NCBI RefSeq assembly: GCF_025698545.1
Contig: NC_068566.1
Coordinates: 5,377,362-5,441,361, forward strand
Source of the DNA: Gossypium raimondii
Taxonomy: Eukaryota > Streptophyta > Magnoliopsida > Malvales > Malvaceae
Length of the DNA stretch: 64,000 nucleotides
Reading direction: 5' to 3'
The first letter of the stretch is position 1, and each line of letters begins with the position of its first letter. A program made the position numbers and the translations under genes. A model generated the notes under the pieces. That model ran no database searches. It saw nothing but the letters and a program-made list of their open reading frames with translations, and was not told the origin of the DNA. Of the stretch, positions 47,890-59,820 are shown one piece after another.

Positions 47890-48810
47890 TACATGGGTGT
47901 ATTCATATCTAGATTGCTTCTAGTGCTTTCTTTTTGTAAGACTTCTTGAATCTCTATAGGGGTCATCAAACATATGCAAAATTTCATCATTCGATAGAGT
48001 TATTTTTACTAGTACATTTGCAATCTTGTTAGCCTCTCTAGGAACATGTCTCAGCAACCACTTTTCTTCTTTAGCTGGAATCTGCTAAATTCTCCTAATT
48101 AAAGTAGAGTTTGATCCTTCAAAATTTCTATCGCTAATAGCTATAACGATCTCAAGATTATCATAATGGAAGGTGACGTCGTCATATCCTTGTTTTTGTA
48201 GAAGAAGTAAGCCGTCCAATATGCCCCAAAACTTAGCAACAACGACCGAACACTTTCCCAAGAAGCGATTGTAGCCCAAGATCCAATTCCTCTTCCCATC
48301 ACGAATTGCTCCACCTGCAGCAGAAAAGCCTGAAACAAAATTAACAACACCATCATTATTGAGGGAAAAGCACATACCTAAATCTGCATGTTTAAAATTT
48401 TGTTGCGTCTCCATCACTAGAGCTTCACTATGGGCTAAGGAGTATTGTTTCACCCAACTGTAGGAAACCTTAATAATTTCTTTCGGATTCATTGATTTTC
48501 CTTTGAAGATGAGTAAGTTACGGTTCTTCCAAATACGTCACATAATTAAGCCAAAAAAACAAGCTCATTCTCTTGTACTATTGTTTGATTGGTCTTGCAA
48601 ATTCGAGAGAAGCCACTCCGAAATATTGCCCTCATAGAATCGTCTTAATTGAAAAGAAGGAATGACTTGGTTCCAAATGACCCTCACCCATGAGCAATCC
48701 CTTCAAACCCTCTTAATTGAAAACGTCCTTAGTATTATGACCACAGGGTTGGCATGATTCATCGTGTCCAATTCCCCTTCGAACCCTTTCGGAGTTGGTT
48801 AAAAATCTCT
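47890..48810 (-). pseudogene. LINE (non-LTR) 3' remnant: zinc-binding RT C-terminus and RNase H
   Basis: On the minus strand, about 48810-48500 reads in broken frames as the zf-RVT region of plant LINEs (NSERVRRGIGHDESCQPCGH, then RIWKNRNL-like). The 48492-48085 frame is an RNase H domain of the RVT_3 type: SAAGGAIRDGKRNWILGYNR, SVVVAKFWGILDGLLLLQKQ and YDDVTFHYDNLEIVIAISD. After a stop it continues EKWLLRHVPREANKIANVLV (about 48065). The usual DxxG and ExxA/DALA acids are partly altered. The upstream endonuclease and RT are absent, which fits 5' truncation typical of LINEs or later loss. Confidence 0.78.
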
Positions 48811-49010
48811 GATTTAGGATTAATCAGATGAATTGATTAGACTTTTATTATTAAACCAATAGAATATAAGGATTAAATCTCGCGATTAAAACTAAAATTA
48901 CTTGCAAAATTATAATTAGATTTTTTTTTTTTGCTTTACTAAATTAAAGCATGGAAAACATTATAACAAGCGGTGGGCAAATGGAAGGAAGGAATTTGGC
49001 AAATAGAGTT
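48811..49010. other. AT-rich spacer
   Basis: Nothing recognised. Confidence 0.4.
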
Positions 49011-49029
49011 TGGTGAGAAGACACTGTTG

Positions 49030-49600
49030 TTTTGTGTAAAAGGAGGTTAGATGATTGTACACCTGTCGAATGGCATGGTCAAAAAGTGGAATATTTGGAT
49101 AAAATTATAAGCCCGAAAAATAAGATTGGGTAAAAAATAAAGCCTGTTTAAAAAACGGGCCAGATCTTGGATGAGATTTTTTTTCTTGAGCCTGACCGGA
49201 ATATGAAAAAAAAAATTTTTTTATTGTTTTGTTGTTATTTTCTTGTTTTTTTTACCTTTGCTACCATTTCACTATTATATTGCTGCTATTTTGTTGTTAT
49301 TATATGTATATTGTATAACTCTTAATTTATTGTTAATTTTGTTACTATTTTAGAGGCATTTGCTTATTAAGTTGCACCTATCTTAGTGTTATTTTTAATT
49401 TATTGAGAAACATTTATTTTAACATTTTTAGTATTTTTGATATATTATATTTTTTTAAAATAATGTAAAAAACTAATACGACCGGACCAGCCCAAGCCAA
49501 GCCCAAATATCAAGCTTAAGCAAAATTTTAGGTCTATAATAAATGGACCTAAAAATTTAATTGAACCCGACCTAAATTTGGCACATAAACACCTCTTGCA
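49030..49600. repeat. MITE-like element with ACACCT / AGGTGT ends
   Basis: The left end (GATTGTACACCTGTCGAATG, then AAGCCCG) and right end (GAACCCGACCTAAATTTGGC, then ATAAACACCTCTT) are partial inverted repeats around GCCCGA/TCGGG words. Non-coding; ends approximate. Confidence 0.4.
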
Positions 49601-51179
49601 ATCAATTTTCCCTTATTTAATGACTTCACTCCATTCAATATCTTACCTAGTTTGCCTTCGTCTAAACAAGTTAAACAATTAAACTGATTAATTCCAAATG
49701 TTTAGGTCCATTCAATTCAAATCCCCTTTGCATATAAATTTATTTTGCATCAAAATTAGTCACAGAATATAAATAAGTTGTTTTTTTATACAAAAAAAAA
49801 ATTAACAAAACCTAAAGCACAAAGCACTTAGATGGTTAGGGAGTTAGGATTGAACACTGAACCCAAGGCTGGTGAGTCATCATGCACATGGTTAGGGACT
49901 TGGGATCTCAATTAGTGGTCATACAGATTTGGTCTAGAAAATAGTGGTCCCAAAATATTGAATGTAATGATAGGGTATGTATTTTAAAGGAAATATATAA
50001 ATTTAAATTTTAAAAATAATATTATTAAAGGGATAACTATGAATATTAAATATAAATTGTAAAATGAATATGAGAAATATTAAAAAAAAGAAGATAATAA
50101 TTTTTTTTAAATAGAGAGGTTAATTAAAATGTTGAAGATTTTTGTAGGTTTTAATTATATTTTCTTTTAAATTTTAAAAGAATTTAAACAAATATTTCAA
50201 AATCTTTATAGAATTTTTGTGAGGGCCAAGATTGCTTTTTGACTCATGTTACGATCCGCCGGTTCAGAGAGGAAACTTAGCAGCTGGTGATCTTCAACGT
50301 TTGTGTCGGTTTCAAAGAGTTAGGACTTGAAGCTTTTTGCATACCTATTTACCAATTATATACTCATTATTGTTTTTGGTAAACTAAACATCAGTATAGG
50401 TCACCCATTATGGATTTTTTTCCGCTTAATTAAAAAAATTATAAAATGGTTATTTAATTATAATTTTATCACATAATTATGAAAAATTACAAAATACTCA
50501 TCTAACTATTTAATTATTTTTACTAACATAAAAATAAAAACACTCAAAAATCTAATACAGTTGGGTGACCGCAAAAATAAAATTGAATAATCGAGTAAAG
50601 TATAAGAACTAAATTATGTCAAATTAAATCATAAATACTAAATCTTAAATTGAAGCATAGCAGAGGGACCATAATTGTATTTTACCTATATTCTATTTAT
50701 AAATGGCATTCCTTCTTTGACACACGTCCATCAGTTTCTTTTACATTATTAACATAATAGTTAAATTTTAATTCTCACCCTCTATTTTTAGACATGTAAA
50801 AGTAATTCAATTTCAATTTCGATTATTATGCTACACTTAAATTTGAAATTTGATTTTTGATATATTTTTGTAGTTCAACGTTTATAATGTCATTAGTTAT
50901 TCTAAATATTTTATTTTAATTACAATCTCGACGTGAATTTTAAGAATGATTAACACTATTAAAATTCGTATTAAATTGAGATCAATGTCATTCTTTTTGT
51001 CACATAGTTATCGAATGAGTATTTAAAAAAAAGTCACGTCAACAAATTTAACAAAAGAATTTTAATGGTGTTTACACTAAATGAAAACTAAATTCTAAAT
51101 ATATAGCGTCTGAAACTTGGCCAACATAAAATGTTACATATTATGATAAAATATGTCATAACTCCTTGCATTCTTCAGA
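49601..51179. other. AT-rich intergenic DNA
   Basis: No gene or RNA is seen. The 50400-50700 part shares words (TTACAAAATA(G/C)T(T/C)AT) with the inverted-repeat element at 12930-13478 and may be a diverged relative. Confidence 0.4.
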
Positions 51180-51460
51180 ATTTAAATCATAGTCTCTATA
51201 CTTTTATTTTAATAATTTAGTATTACTTTTAAATTTCAAAATTCAGATCTAACTGTTAACACGGTTAAAACTAATTTGTTTCATTTAGGTCATTATAATA
51301 TTAATTCTTTTAGTTACATGACTATTAAGTAAGTATTTTTTTTTACCTTAAAATATCACATTAAGAAATATAACAAAAAAAAAGTAACAATGTTAACAAT
51401 TGAACCTAAAGACTAAATTCTGAAAATAAAAGTGTAAGGACTAATTCTAAATTTATGAAA
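51180..51460. repeat. Short inverted-repeat (MITE-like) element, copy 2
   Basis: The left arm (TCTCTATACTTTTATTTTAA, then TTCAGATCTAACTGTTAACA) is mirrored on the right (TTAACAATTGAACCTAAAGA, then AAAAGTGTAAGGACTAA). It is related to 5395-5735. Non-coding. Confidence 0.5.
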
Positions 51461-51935
51461 AGAAGATAGACTTATGAGATATTTTAACCTTGATGAGCGG
51501 TTGATAAGACACGAATCTTTCGAACAAAAGAAAAAAGACGAGACACGAATCTGATACCATTCCATTTACGTCAAAAGTGATTAAAAAGTGTGAAAGGATG
51601 GACTTTGACGCCTTAACCATTTCCACTAAAGAAATAAAAAGGAAAGTTCGCTTCTTGTATGCTGTAGGGGCAACTAAAGTTTGCCTTAACCCCTTCATGT
51701 TTGACAAATATCACATTTCCATTCCATAATTTGCTTAAACATCTCCAAATCTCAATAGTAAAAACCCCATGTGAAATTGCTATAAGATGATGAAGGACTA
51801 AAAGGCAAAAGCAAAATAGTCTGTGTGAACACATGTAGTGTCATTATTATGAGATTGTTGCTTTTCCAGATAATGGATTTACTTGTATAATTTGCAGCTG
51901 TCATACAATTTCAGAACAGAGAGGGAAGGCTAAAC
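51461..51935. promoter_or_regulatory. 5' flank of the GH5 gene
   Basis: Region expected to contain the promoter and 5' UTR. TGTATAATTT about 45 bp before the start codon is at best a weak TATA-like match. The two minus-strand frames of about 80 residues here have no recognisable domain. Confidence 0.3.
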
Positions 51936-54675
51936 ATGGTTTACTTACCTTTTCTCTTGATTTTCAACTTGATTTCATATTTTCCCTCTTCTTCACATGC
52001 ACAAATTGCAGACCTTATTCTGCCATTGAAGGCTGTAAACCTTGGTAACTGGCTTGTCACTGAAGGATGGATGAAACCTTCTCGTTTTGATGGCATCATT
52101 AACAAAGATCTTTTGGTATATACATAGCTTTCCCTTTTCTTTAGCTATGGTTTCACTCATTTAATCATGAATTTCCAAAAAAAAAATTGTGTATTTTATT
52201 GATATAGGATGGAACCCAAGTTCAGTTCCTTTCAACAAAGCTAAAAAAGTATTTGTGTGCTGAAAATGGCGGTGGAACCGTCGTTGTAGCCAACCGTCCC
52301 TCACCTTCTGGTTGGGAAACCTTCAGGGTTTGTTCTTTCATCAGCTTTTTTGTTCAAACTACAACATAATACTTGAAGTCTTTCCAATTTTTTTACTTGG
52401 TTGGATGCAGTTATGGAGGGTGAGTGAATCATGCTTTAACTTGAGAGTGTTCAACAAGCAGTTTGTGGGATTAGGAAGTCAAGGTGTACAAGCAGTTTTA
52501 GATACACCTACTGATACAGAAACGTTTGAGATTGTAAGGAAAGATGATGATCGTAACCGAGTTCGATTCAAAGCATCAAATGGTTTGTTCCTTCAGGTAC
52601 TTTTGTTGTACTTACTACAATTTGCAATGACTTTCATAGTAATGATTTTCCATTTTTAAGGAACAAAACTTTTCATAATTAGGCACAATCGGAGACATTG
52701 GTAACTGCAGATTATGCAGAGTCTAGTTGGGATGATAGCGATCCATCTGTGTTCATAATGACAATCGTAAACACCTTACAAGGTGAATTTCAAATCACTA
52801 ATGGTTATGGCCCTGATAAAGCCCCTCAAGTCATGCAGGTAAGGGCTCTTTTTTTACTCTTTAAACAAGCAAGTTATAGCAATGGTATCCGAATTGACTT
52901 TGTATGAAACCGTGGTTATTTAGGATCATTGGAATTCTTACATCACTGAGGAAGATTTCAATTTCATGTCTGCAAATGGACTGAGTGCCGTGAGGATACC
53001 TGTAGGGTGGTGGATAGCGCAGGATCCAACTCCCCCTAAGCCTTTTGTTGGAGGCTCTTCAATAGCCCTCGACAATGCTTTCACATGGGCAGAGTAAGTA
53101 AAGGAAATCTTCTAGGATAAAGACAAAACAAGACTTAAGGCCTGCAGTTCTTAAAAAATATATTTCTAGGTGCAAAAGCACTTTTGGAAAAAAACGGTGC
53201 TAAATAAACTATTTTAGTTGAAATTTTTAGCTTTTTTGAAAAGTATTTTTATAAAGAAGAAGCTCAAATTTTTAGCTTTTCCTCTCGCAAAAGTATTGCT
53301 TAATTATTTTTCACCCTTTAATAACATATTACTTTCTCTTTTTTTGGTGCTTAATTACATTTTAAAATCATTAATTAAAAATAAAAAATATTTTTAAAAT
53401 ACTAATTACAAATATTTAATGGTTATATTTAAATCTTTAAAATATAGTTTACATGTTCTAATTAAATTTTATAAATAAATTAATATTTATTACTTAAAAT
53501 TATTTAAAATTTATATTTCATATATTAAAATATTAACAACAAGTTATAATAATTTTTATATTTTTACTAATATATAATAATATTAATTAATTTAAATATT
53601 ATTTAAATGCATATTTGTTACTTGTTTAAAATGGAGATTTTATTTCTCAAAAGCACATTTTGTCAGCAATACTAAATACTCAAATTTTAAACCAAACTTT
53701 TTCAAAAACATTTTTACACAGCACTTTTCAAAAGTATTGTCAAACAAGCCTTTATTTAATTAAAAGTTCTAAACAATCTTCTGGTTCATGTGTGAAATTG
53801 ATGCAGGAAATATGGGATGAAGGTAATTATTGATTTGCACGCAGCTAAAGCCTCACAGAACGGTGACGAACACAGCGGAGCAAGAGATGGTTTTCTAGAA
53901 TGGGCCGATTCCAACATTGACGAGACTGTGGCGGTAATAGAGTTTCTTGCAGCAAGGTTAAAGATGACACTAACCATTTCTATGTCATGCCATGTTCTAT
54001 TATATACTTTTCCTTCTTTCAATTGAATTTAAAGGTTCAATATAATTGTTGGACAGATATGGTGTAAGACCAAATTTGGCTGCGATTGCATTAATGAATG
54101 AGCCTAGAGCACCGGGTGTAACATTAGATGCACTTACAAAGTATTACAAAGCCGCATACGATGCAATAAGGAAGTACACAAATGCGTATGTGATCCTATC
54201 AGCTCGTTTAGGACCAGCTGATCCAAAGGAGCTCTTCTCATTGGCCAGTACTATGAATCGAGTAGCCATCGATGTGCATTACTACAACCTCTTTTCAGAC
54301 TCATTTTCCGGCATGACTGTCCAACAAAACATCGATTTTGTCAACAATCAACGAGCCTCCGATCTTGGCAGCTTGACCTCGGCTAACGGGCCCCTGGTTT
54401 TAGTTGGTAATTTAAGTTGTGGAACAGGTTTAGTTTTAGCTATATGCAAATGTAGTAGGAATGAATTTCAAAGTGGTGTTTTTTTTGCAGGGGAATGGAC
54501 TGCAGAATTTGCTCGAAACGATGCATCAATGGAAGATTACCAGAGATTTGCTAAAGCACAGCTAGATGTTTATGGTCGTGCAACATTTGGATGGGCATAT
54601 TGGGCTTATAATTGTGACAGAAACCATTGGAGTCTGAAGTGGATGATTGAGAACAATTTTATTCAGCTTAAGTGA
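51936..54675 (+). CDS. Secreted GH5 glucan 1,3-beta-glucosidase-like protein with fascin-like domain
   Basis: Eight phase-consistent exons: 51936-52115, 52208-52327, 52411-52596, 52683-52838, 52924-53093, 53807-53956, 54057-54406, 54491-54675, giving 498 residues. A signal peptide (about 1-22, hydrophobic, ending SSSHA) implies secretion to the wall. ADLILPLKAVNLGNWLVTEG (24-43) opens the GH5 fold. About 61-200 (LKKYLCAENGGGTVVVANR, then FNLRVFNKQFVGLGS) is the fascin-like beta-trefoil of plant GH5_14-type enzymes. The catalytic barrel follows: GLSAVRIPVGWW, IIDLHAAKASQNG, acid/base E336 in ALMNEPRAPG, DVHYYNLFSD, nucleophile E439 in GEWTAEFA, and FGWAYWAYNCDRNHWSLKWM. Family members hydrolyse or transglycosylate beta-glucans and glucosides; the substrate here is unknown. 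No defect is visible. Intron 5 is enlarged by a MITE-like insertion. Confidence 0.93.
53135..53757. mobile_element. MITE-like inverted repeat inside intron 5 of the GH5 gene
   Basis: The left end has AAGGCCTGCAGTTCTTAAAA and GCAAAAGCACTTTTGG. The right end, inverted, has AAAGGCTTGTTTGACAATAC and TTTTGAAAAGTGCTGTG. The arms are imperfect and the middle is very AT-rich without coding capacity. It accounts for most of the 713-bp intron; the other introns are about 80-100 bp. Confidence 0.6.
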
Positions 54676-55384
54676 CCAACTATTTGATTATCAAGCTTTA
54701 AAATTACAATAAATGAGGTTGGCATTTAGTTCTCCTGTTAAAAAAGTTGATGCAGGGGAAACCAAGAAACTCCTTTTTTTTTTTTCTTAAATGATAATAG
54801 TAAATTTAAATCTAAAGTTTAGCTCATTTATATTGATATAAATTTAAATTAAGGTAACCTTAGATAAATTTAAAAATATCGTACTTTTCATTTTCAATTA
54901 TTTATCTCTTTAAAGAATACCTATAATAAGAAAATAAATAATTGTTGTGGATCAAAAATTAAATTAAATATTGAATGTACTATTAACTCAAGCATAAAAT
55001 TTTTAATGTCAAAGTCCTGCACAATTTTGCACCATTTTCTTCTTCAAGAGATATACTTTCATTTTAATTTTTATAATTATTATTCTTTCGTCAAATTTTC
55101 TTATTGATGTAGTTTTCCTCCAAACTGTCATACTTGAAATAGGACTTTTAAAATACAAAATGTTTAGCTATTTTTCAATAACAAATAAAATATTATTTTC
55201 TTGATGATGAGATTACATTAAGTTTTTAAGAAAATTATATGCTATTATTTTTATTTGATATTTAAAGAAAAATTTAATGAATTTTTACTGGGTTTATAAC
55301 AAATATATATATTATATAACAAGGTAATACCTTTGTTAGTAATTTGATACATTTGTAGAGAAAAAAATTTGATACGATTCAAAT
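54676..55384. other. 3' flank of the GH5 gene and AT-rich DNA
   Basis: Contains the probable 3' UTR; no further gene is seen. Confidence 0.4.
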
Positions 55385-56120
55385 ACTACCACATGTCTTA
55401 TTTTATTATTAAATCTTTGGGTTCATCTTGTGAACCATCATATCACCTCGCACCTACTTCATATGTCCACCTCGTAAACTATCACTCCGTCACTTCATAG
55501 CATGTATTTCACTGCCTTATGAAAATTTTCTCACCGTTAAGGTCTTGCTCACTATTCTATGAGATGCAACCATCTAGTCATTTCTCCATCACCACTCGTA
55601 AGCTCACAAATCATTTATTACTAGCACCATGTGAGGTGTGATCATCTCACCACCTCACCAAGTACATACAAAGGAGATCATGTGTGAGCACTTTACATAT
55701 TACCGATATCTTGTGAGGTGGGATCACCTCACCTCCTCGTGAGTCTGCCTTGCCAAATAAGTATAGGAGAGATCACGTGTCAGCACCACACATACCACCA
55801 ATACCTCGCGGGGTAGTCCATATGCGAGTTGACCCCATCAAGCCTCACCACCTTGCATGGTGGAGCATGGGCACTGTTCACTCCTTACGATGACACCTTC
55901 CTACCAAATAGACATGTCTAAGGGTATGTGTCCAACCTAAAGGGGAGAATGTGTCATTTGCATGGCATCTAATCAACTCCTAGCACGTCACATCAGGGAA
56001 CCATACCTTATAAATATGAAAGAATTTCTCCCAAGAGAGGGGGGACGGGGAGAACACCTCAACAGACTTCAAGCCAACTCAAAGTAACTCGACAAATTTT
56101 TTAATAAGTAAATTTCATTT
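55385..56120 (+). repeat. Solo-LTR-like segment
   Basis: GC-richer than its surroundings, with many CACCTC/GAGGTG words (55440-55880), then AGGGGAGAATGTGTCA and a TATA-like CCTTATAAATATGAAAG (56005) followed by a pyrimidine/purine leader. This layout resembles LTR promoter and R regions. No internal genes or second LTR are present and the ends could not be fixed. Confidence 0.4.
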
Positions 56121-56229
56121 CATCTGATAAAGCAAAACTTTGCTAAAAAAAACGAACTCACAAAGTAACCTAACATTGTTTAATAAGAAAATTAAAAAAA
56201 GAAATGTGTTGAAATGGCTCTGGGTAAGA

Positions 56230-56570
56230 ACAGGGATGGAGATAAGGGGGGCTATTTTACCCAAATGATTCAAAAAATAATTATTTAGTAAATGATCCTA
56301 GTTAAAAAACAATCATCTAAATGACCTGAAATGAATAATAAAATTGGGTTATGGGGACTAGATGGTCACACCGCTTTTTTTTTTTGTTAAAAAATAATTT
56401 TTGGGGTTTTGGACACTAGATGACCGACACCCATGTATTTTTTTCAAACTGTATCATACTATATATTTATACTATATTTTTAAAAAAAATTGAGGCGTTG
56501 GCACACTAATGGCTAGCACCCCTTTATCTGATTAAAAAGATACTACTTATCATGTTGTTAATTACTATTG
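56230..56570. repeat. MITE-like fragment
   Basis: GGGGGCTATTTTACCCAAAT and neighbouring AAATGATCC/AAATGACC words recur as in dicot repetitive elements; a partial direct repeat (ACTAGATG(G/A)(T/C)C) is seen at 56349 and 56416. No TIR pair could be confirmed. Confidence 0.3.
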
Positions 56571-57204
56571 CATCATTCACATTATTATTAAATTTAATAT
56601 GCAAAACTAAATTAGATTTTTTTCCTAAAATTAAAATATGCGTTAATGATTTTCATCTTTTATAATAATTCAAATAAATATTGTTAAATTATTGTTTCTT
56701 TGATTTTAAAAATTAGCGTGTAATGTATTTATAAATTTAGAAACAACGTGTAATATATTTGTAAAAGAAACTTACCTTAGGTTAAATTAATTTATAACAA
56801 AATGATTTGAAAATATTTACATTATTTTTATATTTTAAAATTTAATTTATAAATAAATTTATCTTGTATATTTCTAAAGAAAATAAATTATAATCTATAA
56901 TTTAAAGTTACAAAATCATAATCTATAAGGTAAGTTTTAACAACAAAAGATAAATTAACTATTTTGTGCTCACTTATCCCAACAATATACTCTTTATAAC
57001 TTAAATCATGTGTAATTTTCCATAGCAATTTAATTCAAATTTAAATTTAAATGAGTGATAATATCGACAAATATTAGGAGAAGTGAAAATAGTTTTCTTT
57101 TGTTTTGTATGTTCAATAATCATGAAAATAGTGTTGAGTATGTATTTATTAAATCATCCTTCAACTATTAAAATCTTTTTTATTAACTTTAGAAAAATAC
57201 AAAT
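56571..57204. other. AT-rich intergenic DNA
   Basis: No gene or RNA recognised. Confidence 0.4.
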
Positions 57205-57744
57205 TTATTTTATTTCAACCATCTTCAACCTCACATCCCCGCCATTATCAGCAATACCTGTGATCTTTACCACCTGAAGAGAGGGAGGTGAACCTGAAGC
57301 ATCAACAAGGTGACTATAATGTTGTTGTGTAGATTTGGCTGGACCTTTGAGCAGCGTATCAAGCCAACTTCCAACTGATTTAAAAGGGTGAGTAAAGCCA
57401 TTTTTAAGCTGGAGGAGTGATGCCTCAAAGACTTGCCAGAATAAAGTGACGACAATCATCGCCGAAAGAAGGCAATGGGTTATAGTATTCTGCTTCTTTA
57501 TTGCTTTAAGCTCTTTCACCAACTCTTCAACAAGAATTCCCCCAGACCCACTTCCATTTTCACTTTTTGCATTTGCTTTATCAGCATCATTATCATCATC
57601 CTTTTGAAAGTTTAACTCCTAAACTTCAGATTGCTTCAGTGTGTTATCTTCTTTTAAAGATTCTAACTGTCCAATAATAGTAAGACAGCATTTTTTTTTT
57701 CTGATGGTGTTTAAATCAGTTCTTCAAGATGAAGAAAAACCCAT
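57205..57744 (-). pseudogene. Single-exon pseudogene of a small membrane protein of unknown function
   Basis: A single minus-strand frame from the ATG at 57744 (MGFSSS, then TGA) to the TAA at 57205 is open except for that TGA and a TAG after KQSEV (about 57619). It shows an acidic stretch (DDDNDADKANAKSEN), then VEELVKELKAIKKQ, a hydrophobic probable membrane segment (CLLSAMIVVTLFWQVFEASL) and a C-terminal tail ending RLKMVEIK. The intact final part is 105 codons from the ATG at 57522. I do not recognise the family. Both stops are single-base differences within one frame, and no introns are seen, so a recently disabled gene or a processed copy are both possible. The 3' end is duplicated in inverted orientation at 58087-58147. 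Confidence 0.55.
57211..57271. repeat. Inverted repeat, arm 1 (3' end of the small pseudogene)
   Basis: 61 bp that are the reverse complement of 58087-58147, with about five or six mismatches. Confidence 0.85.
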
Positions 57745-58086
57745 TTTGTTTGGAGGGAATTAGAACTATGGGGTTGATGATTCCAAGGGCATCTTAAATG
57801 GGGATTTTGAAAATTAGGTCTGGTTAGTTCATATGGAGTTGCTATGAATGGCTTGATTGGTTTTAGATTAAGATTTGGATTTTGTTATGTATTGTACATA
57901 CCTGAGAGAACAATGTGGCGAGGAGGTGATCATCATCGTTTCTTTTGTTCTGTTATCTTGAGTTGATTTCAGGATTGCCTGACTGATAAGCTCAATATCT
58001 TGAGTTGATTTCGATATTGGGCATGGAGGGTAGTACATATATCTTCTCCACGCGTTATTGGAATGTGGGATTGGGAAGCCTTCGAC
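57745..58086. other. Spacer between the small pseudogene and its inverted 3' copy
   Basis: Holds a near-duplicate word pair, ATCTTGAGTTGATTTC, at 57955 and 57998. The 76-residue minus-strand frame at 57868-58098 has no recognisable domain and overlaps the inverted arm. Confidence 0.4.
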
Positions 58087-58147
58087 GGTAAAAATCATAG
58101 GTATTGTTGACGATGGCGGGGATGTGAGGTTGAAGATGGTTGAAATA
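58087..58147. repeat. Inverted repeat, arm 2
   Basis: 61 bp (GGTAAAAATCATAGG to GGTTGAAATA) matching the last codons of the small pseudogene in opposite orientation. Confidence 0.85.
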
Positions 58148-58739
58148 AGTTTTGGATTTAGAAGTATAGTATTTTTAATTATAAACTGACATGGAAATTA
58201 TTTGAAAATTTTTAATGATTAAAAAATATAAATTGAGCGACGATTTCGTAAATTTTTTAATAGTTAAAATGATTATTTATGTAATTTATATTTATTTAAA
58301 TTTTAACATGGAAATTTTGAGTTTCTCCTATTGGTGGAGATCCAAGAATATAAAATATATATAAAAAAAGTAATTAAAAGCATACCGAAACAAACTTTCA
58401 AAACCCTTAAATTAATCTTCAATTTGTTTCAAAATTAAAAAACATTTTTTATTAGAAACAATTTAAAAAATCAATAAAAAGAATTTAATTAGCTTTCGAC
58501 GGGAATAAAGGACTTCAGCTGTTAATATTACTAGTTAATAGTGTTTAATTCATTTGTTTGTTTTACATCAAAAAAATCATAAGGTTTAAAAATAAAAGAA
58601 AATACAAATCACTAGAATTAGGTGAGACGGCAAAGTTCTCTCTTACCTTATGACCAAAATTTATTGCTTAATATTTCCATATGATACAGTCCAATCTAAA
58701 CCATAAAATTAGCTTTTAAGTCAATAGGATATAGATTTG
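58148..58739. other. AT-rich intergenic DNA
   Basis: No gene or RNA recognised. Confidence 0.4.
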
Positions 58740-59820
58740 ATTTTAGTCAACAATGTTAAATGGAACAGTTATGAGAATTTAAGAGTTTGGTTGAAAACCT
58801 TTAAGAATTGATTGAGAATCTTAATCAATGATGTTAAATGGATCATTTTTAAGAATTTAGGGCTTGAAAATCTTTTAAGATTTGATTGCAAATTTTAATC
58901 AACAATGTTAAATGGAGCACTTTGGAGAATTTGGGGATTTGGTTGAAAGTCTTCAAAATTTGATTGAGAATCTTAATCAACAATGTTAAATGGAGCACTT
59001 TTGAGAATTTAGGGATTTGGTCAAAATCTTTCAGATTTAATTGAAAATTTTTATGAACAATGTTAATGGAGCACTTTTAGAATTTAAAATCTTTAAAATG
59101 ATTGAGAATCTTAAGTAGATAACTTTTAGTTTGTATCTTTATATATAGTGTAGCAATATCAGCTTAATTCTTTTATATGATATAATTTAAAAATTAATAT
59201 TTTTCATGATAATAATTTGTCACGTGTAATTCTTTATTATATTGAAAAAAATTTATTCAATGCAAATTTCTTATAAAAATATAGTGTCAAATTTGGAATA
59301 AAAAATTATATATTTTATTAATATCTCCAATATTCCTATTGTATAATAAAAGTATTAGACTAATAAAAATTTTAAATTTTAAATTTTTTAAAATATAAGT
59401 TTAGAGATTTGGTTGAAAATCAATAATGTTAAATGGAGCACTTTTGAGAATTTAGGATTTGGTTGAAATCTTTCAGATTTAATTGAAAATTTTAACCAAC
59501 AATGTTAATGGAGCACTTTTAGAATTTATTGAAAATCTTTAAGATTTGATTGAGAATCTGAAGTAGATAACTTTTAGTTTGTATCTTTATATATATAGTG
59601 TAGCAATATCAGCTTAAATTTTTTATATGATATAATTTAAAATTGATATTTTCATGATAATAAATTGTGATGTGTAATTCTTGATTATATTGAAAAAAAT
59701 TTATTCAATGCAAATTTCTTATAAAAATATAGTGACAAATTTGGAATAAAAAATTCCATATATTTGATTAATATCTCCAATATTCCTATTGTATAATAAA
59801 AAGTATTAGACTGTATTTAG
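58740..59820. repeat. Tandem array of about 77-bp units inside a larger tandem duplication
   Basis: Units with the core CAA(T/C)(A/G)ATGTTAAATGGAGCAC and then GATTTGGTTGAAAA occur at about 58747, 58825, 58900, 58977 and 59055. The whole block including the flanking AGTAGATAACTTTTAGTTTG stretch (59114) recurs at 59405-59815. The larger period is about 440 bp. Non-coding. Confidence 0.8.
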
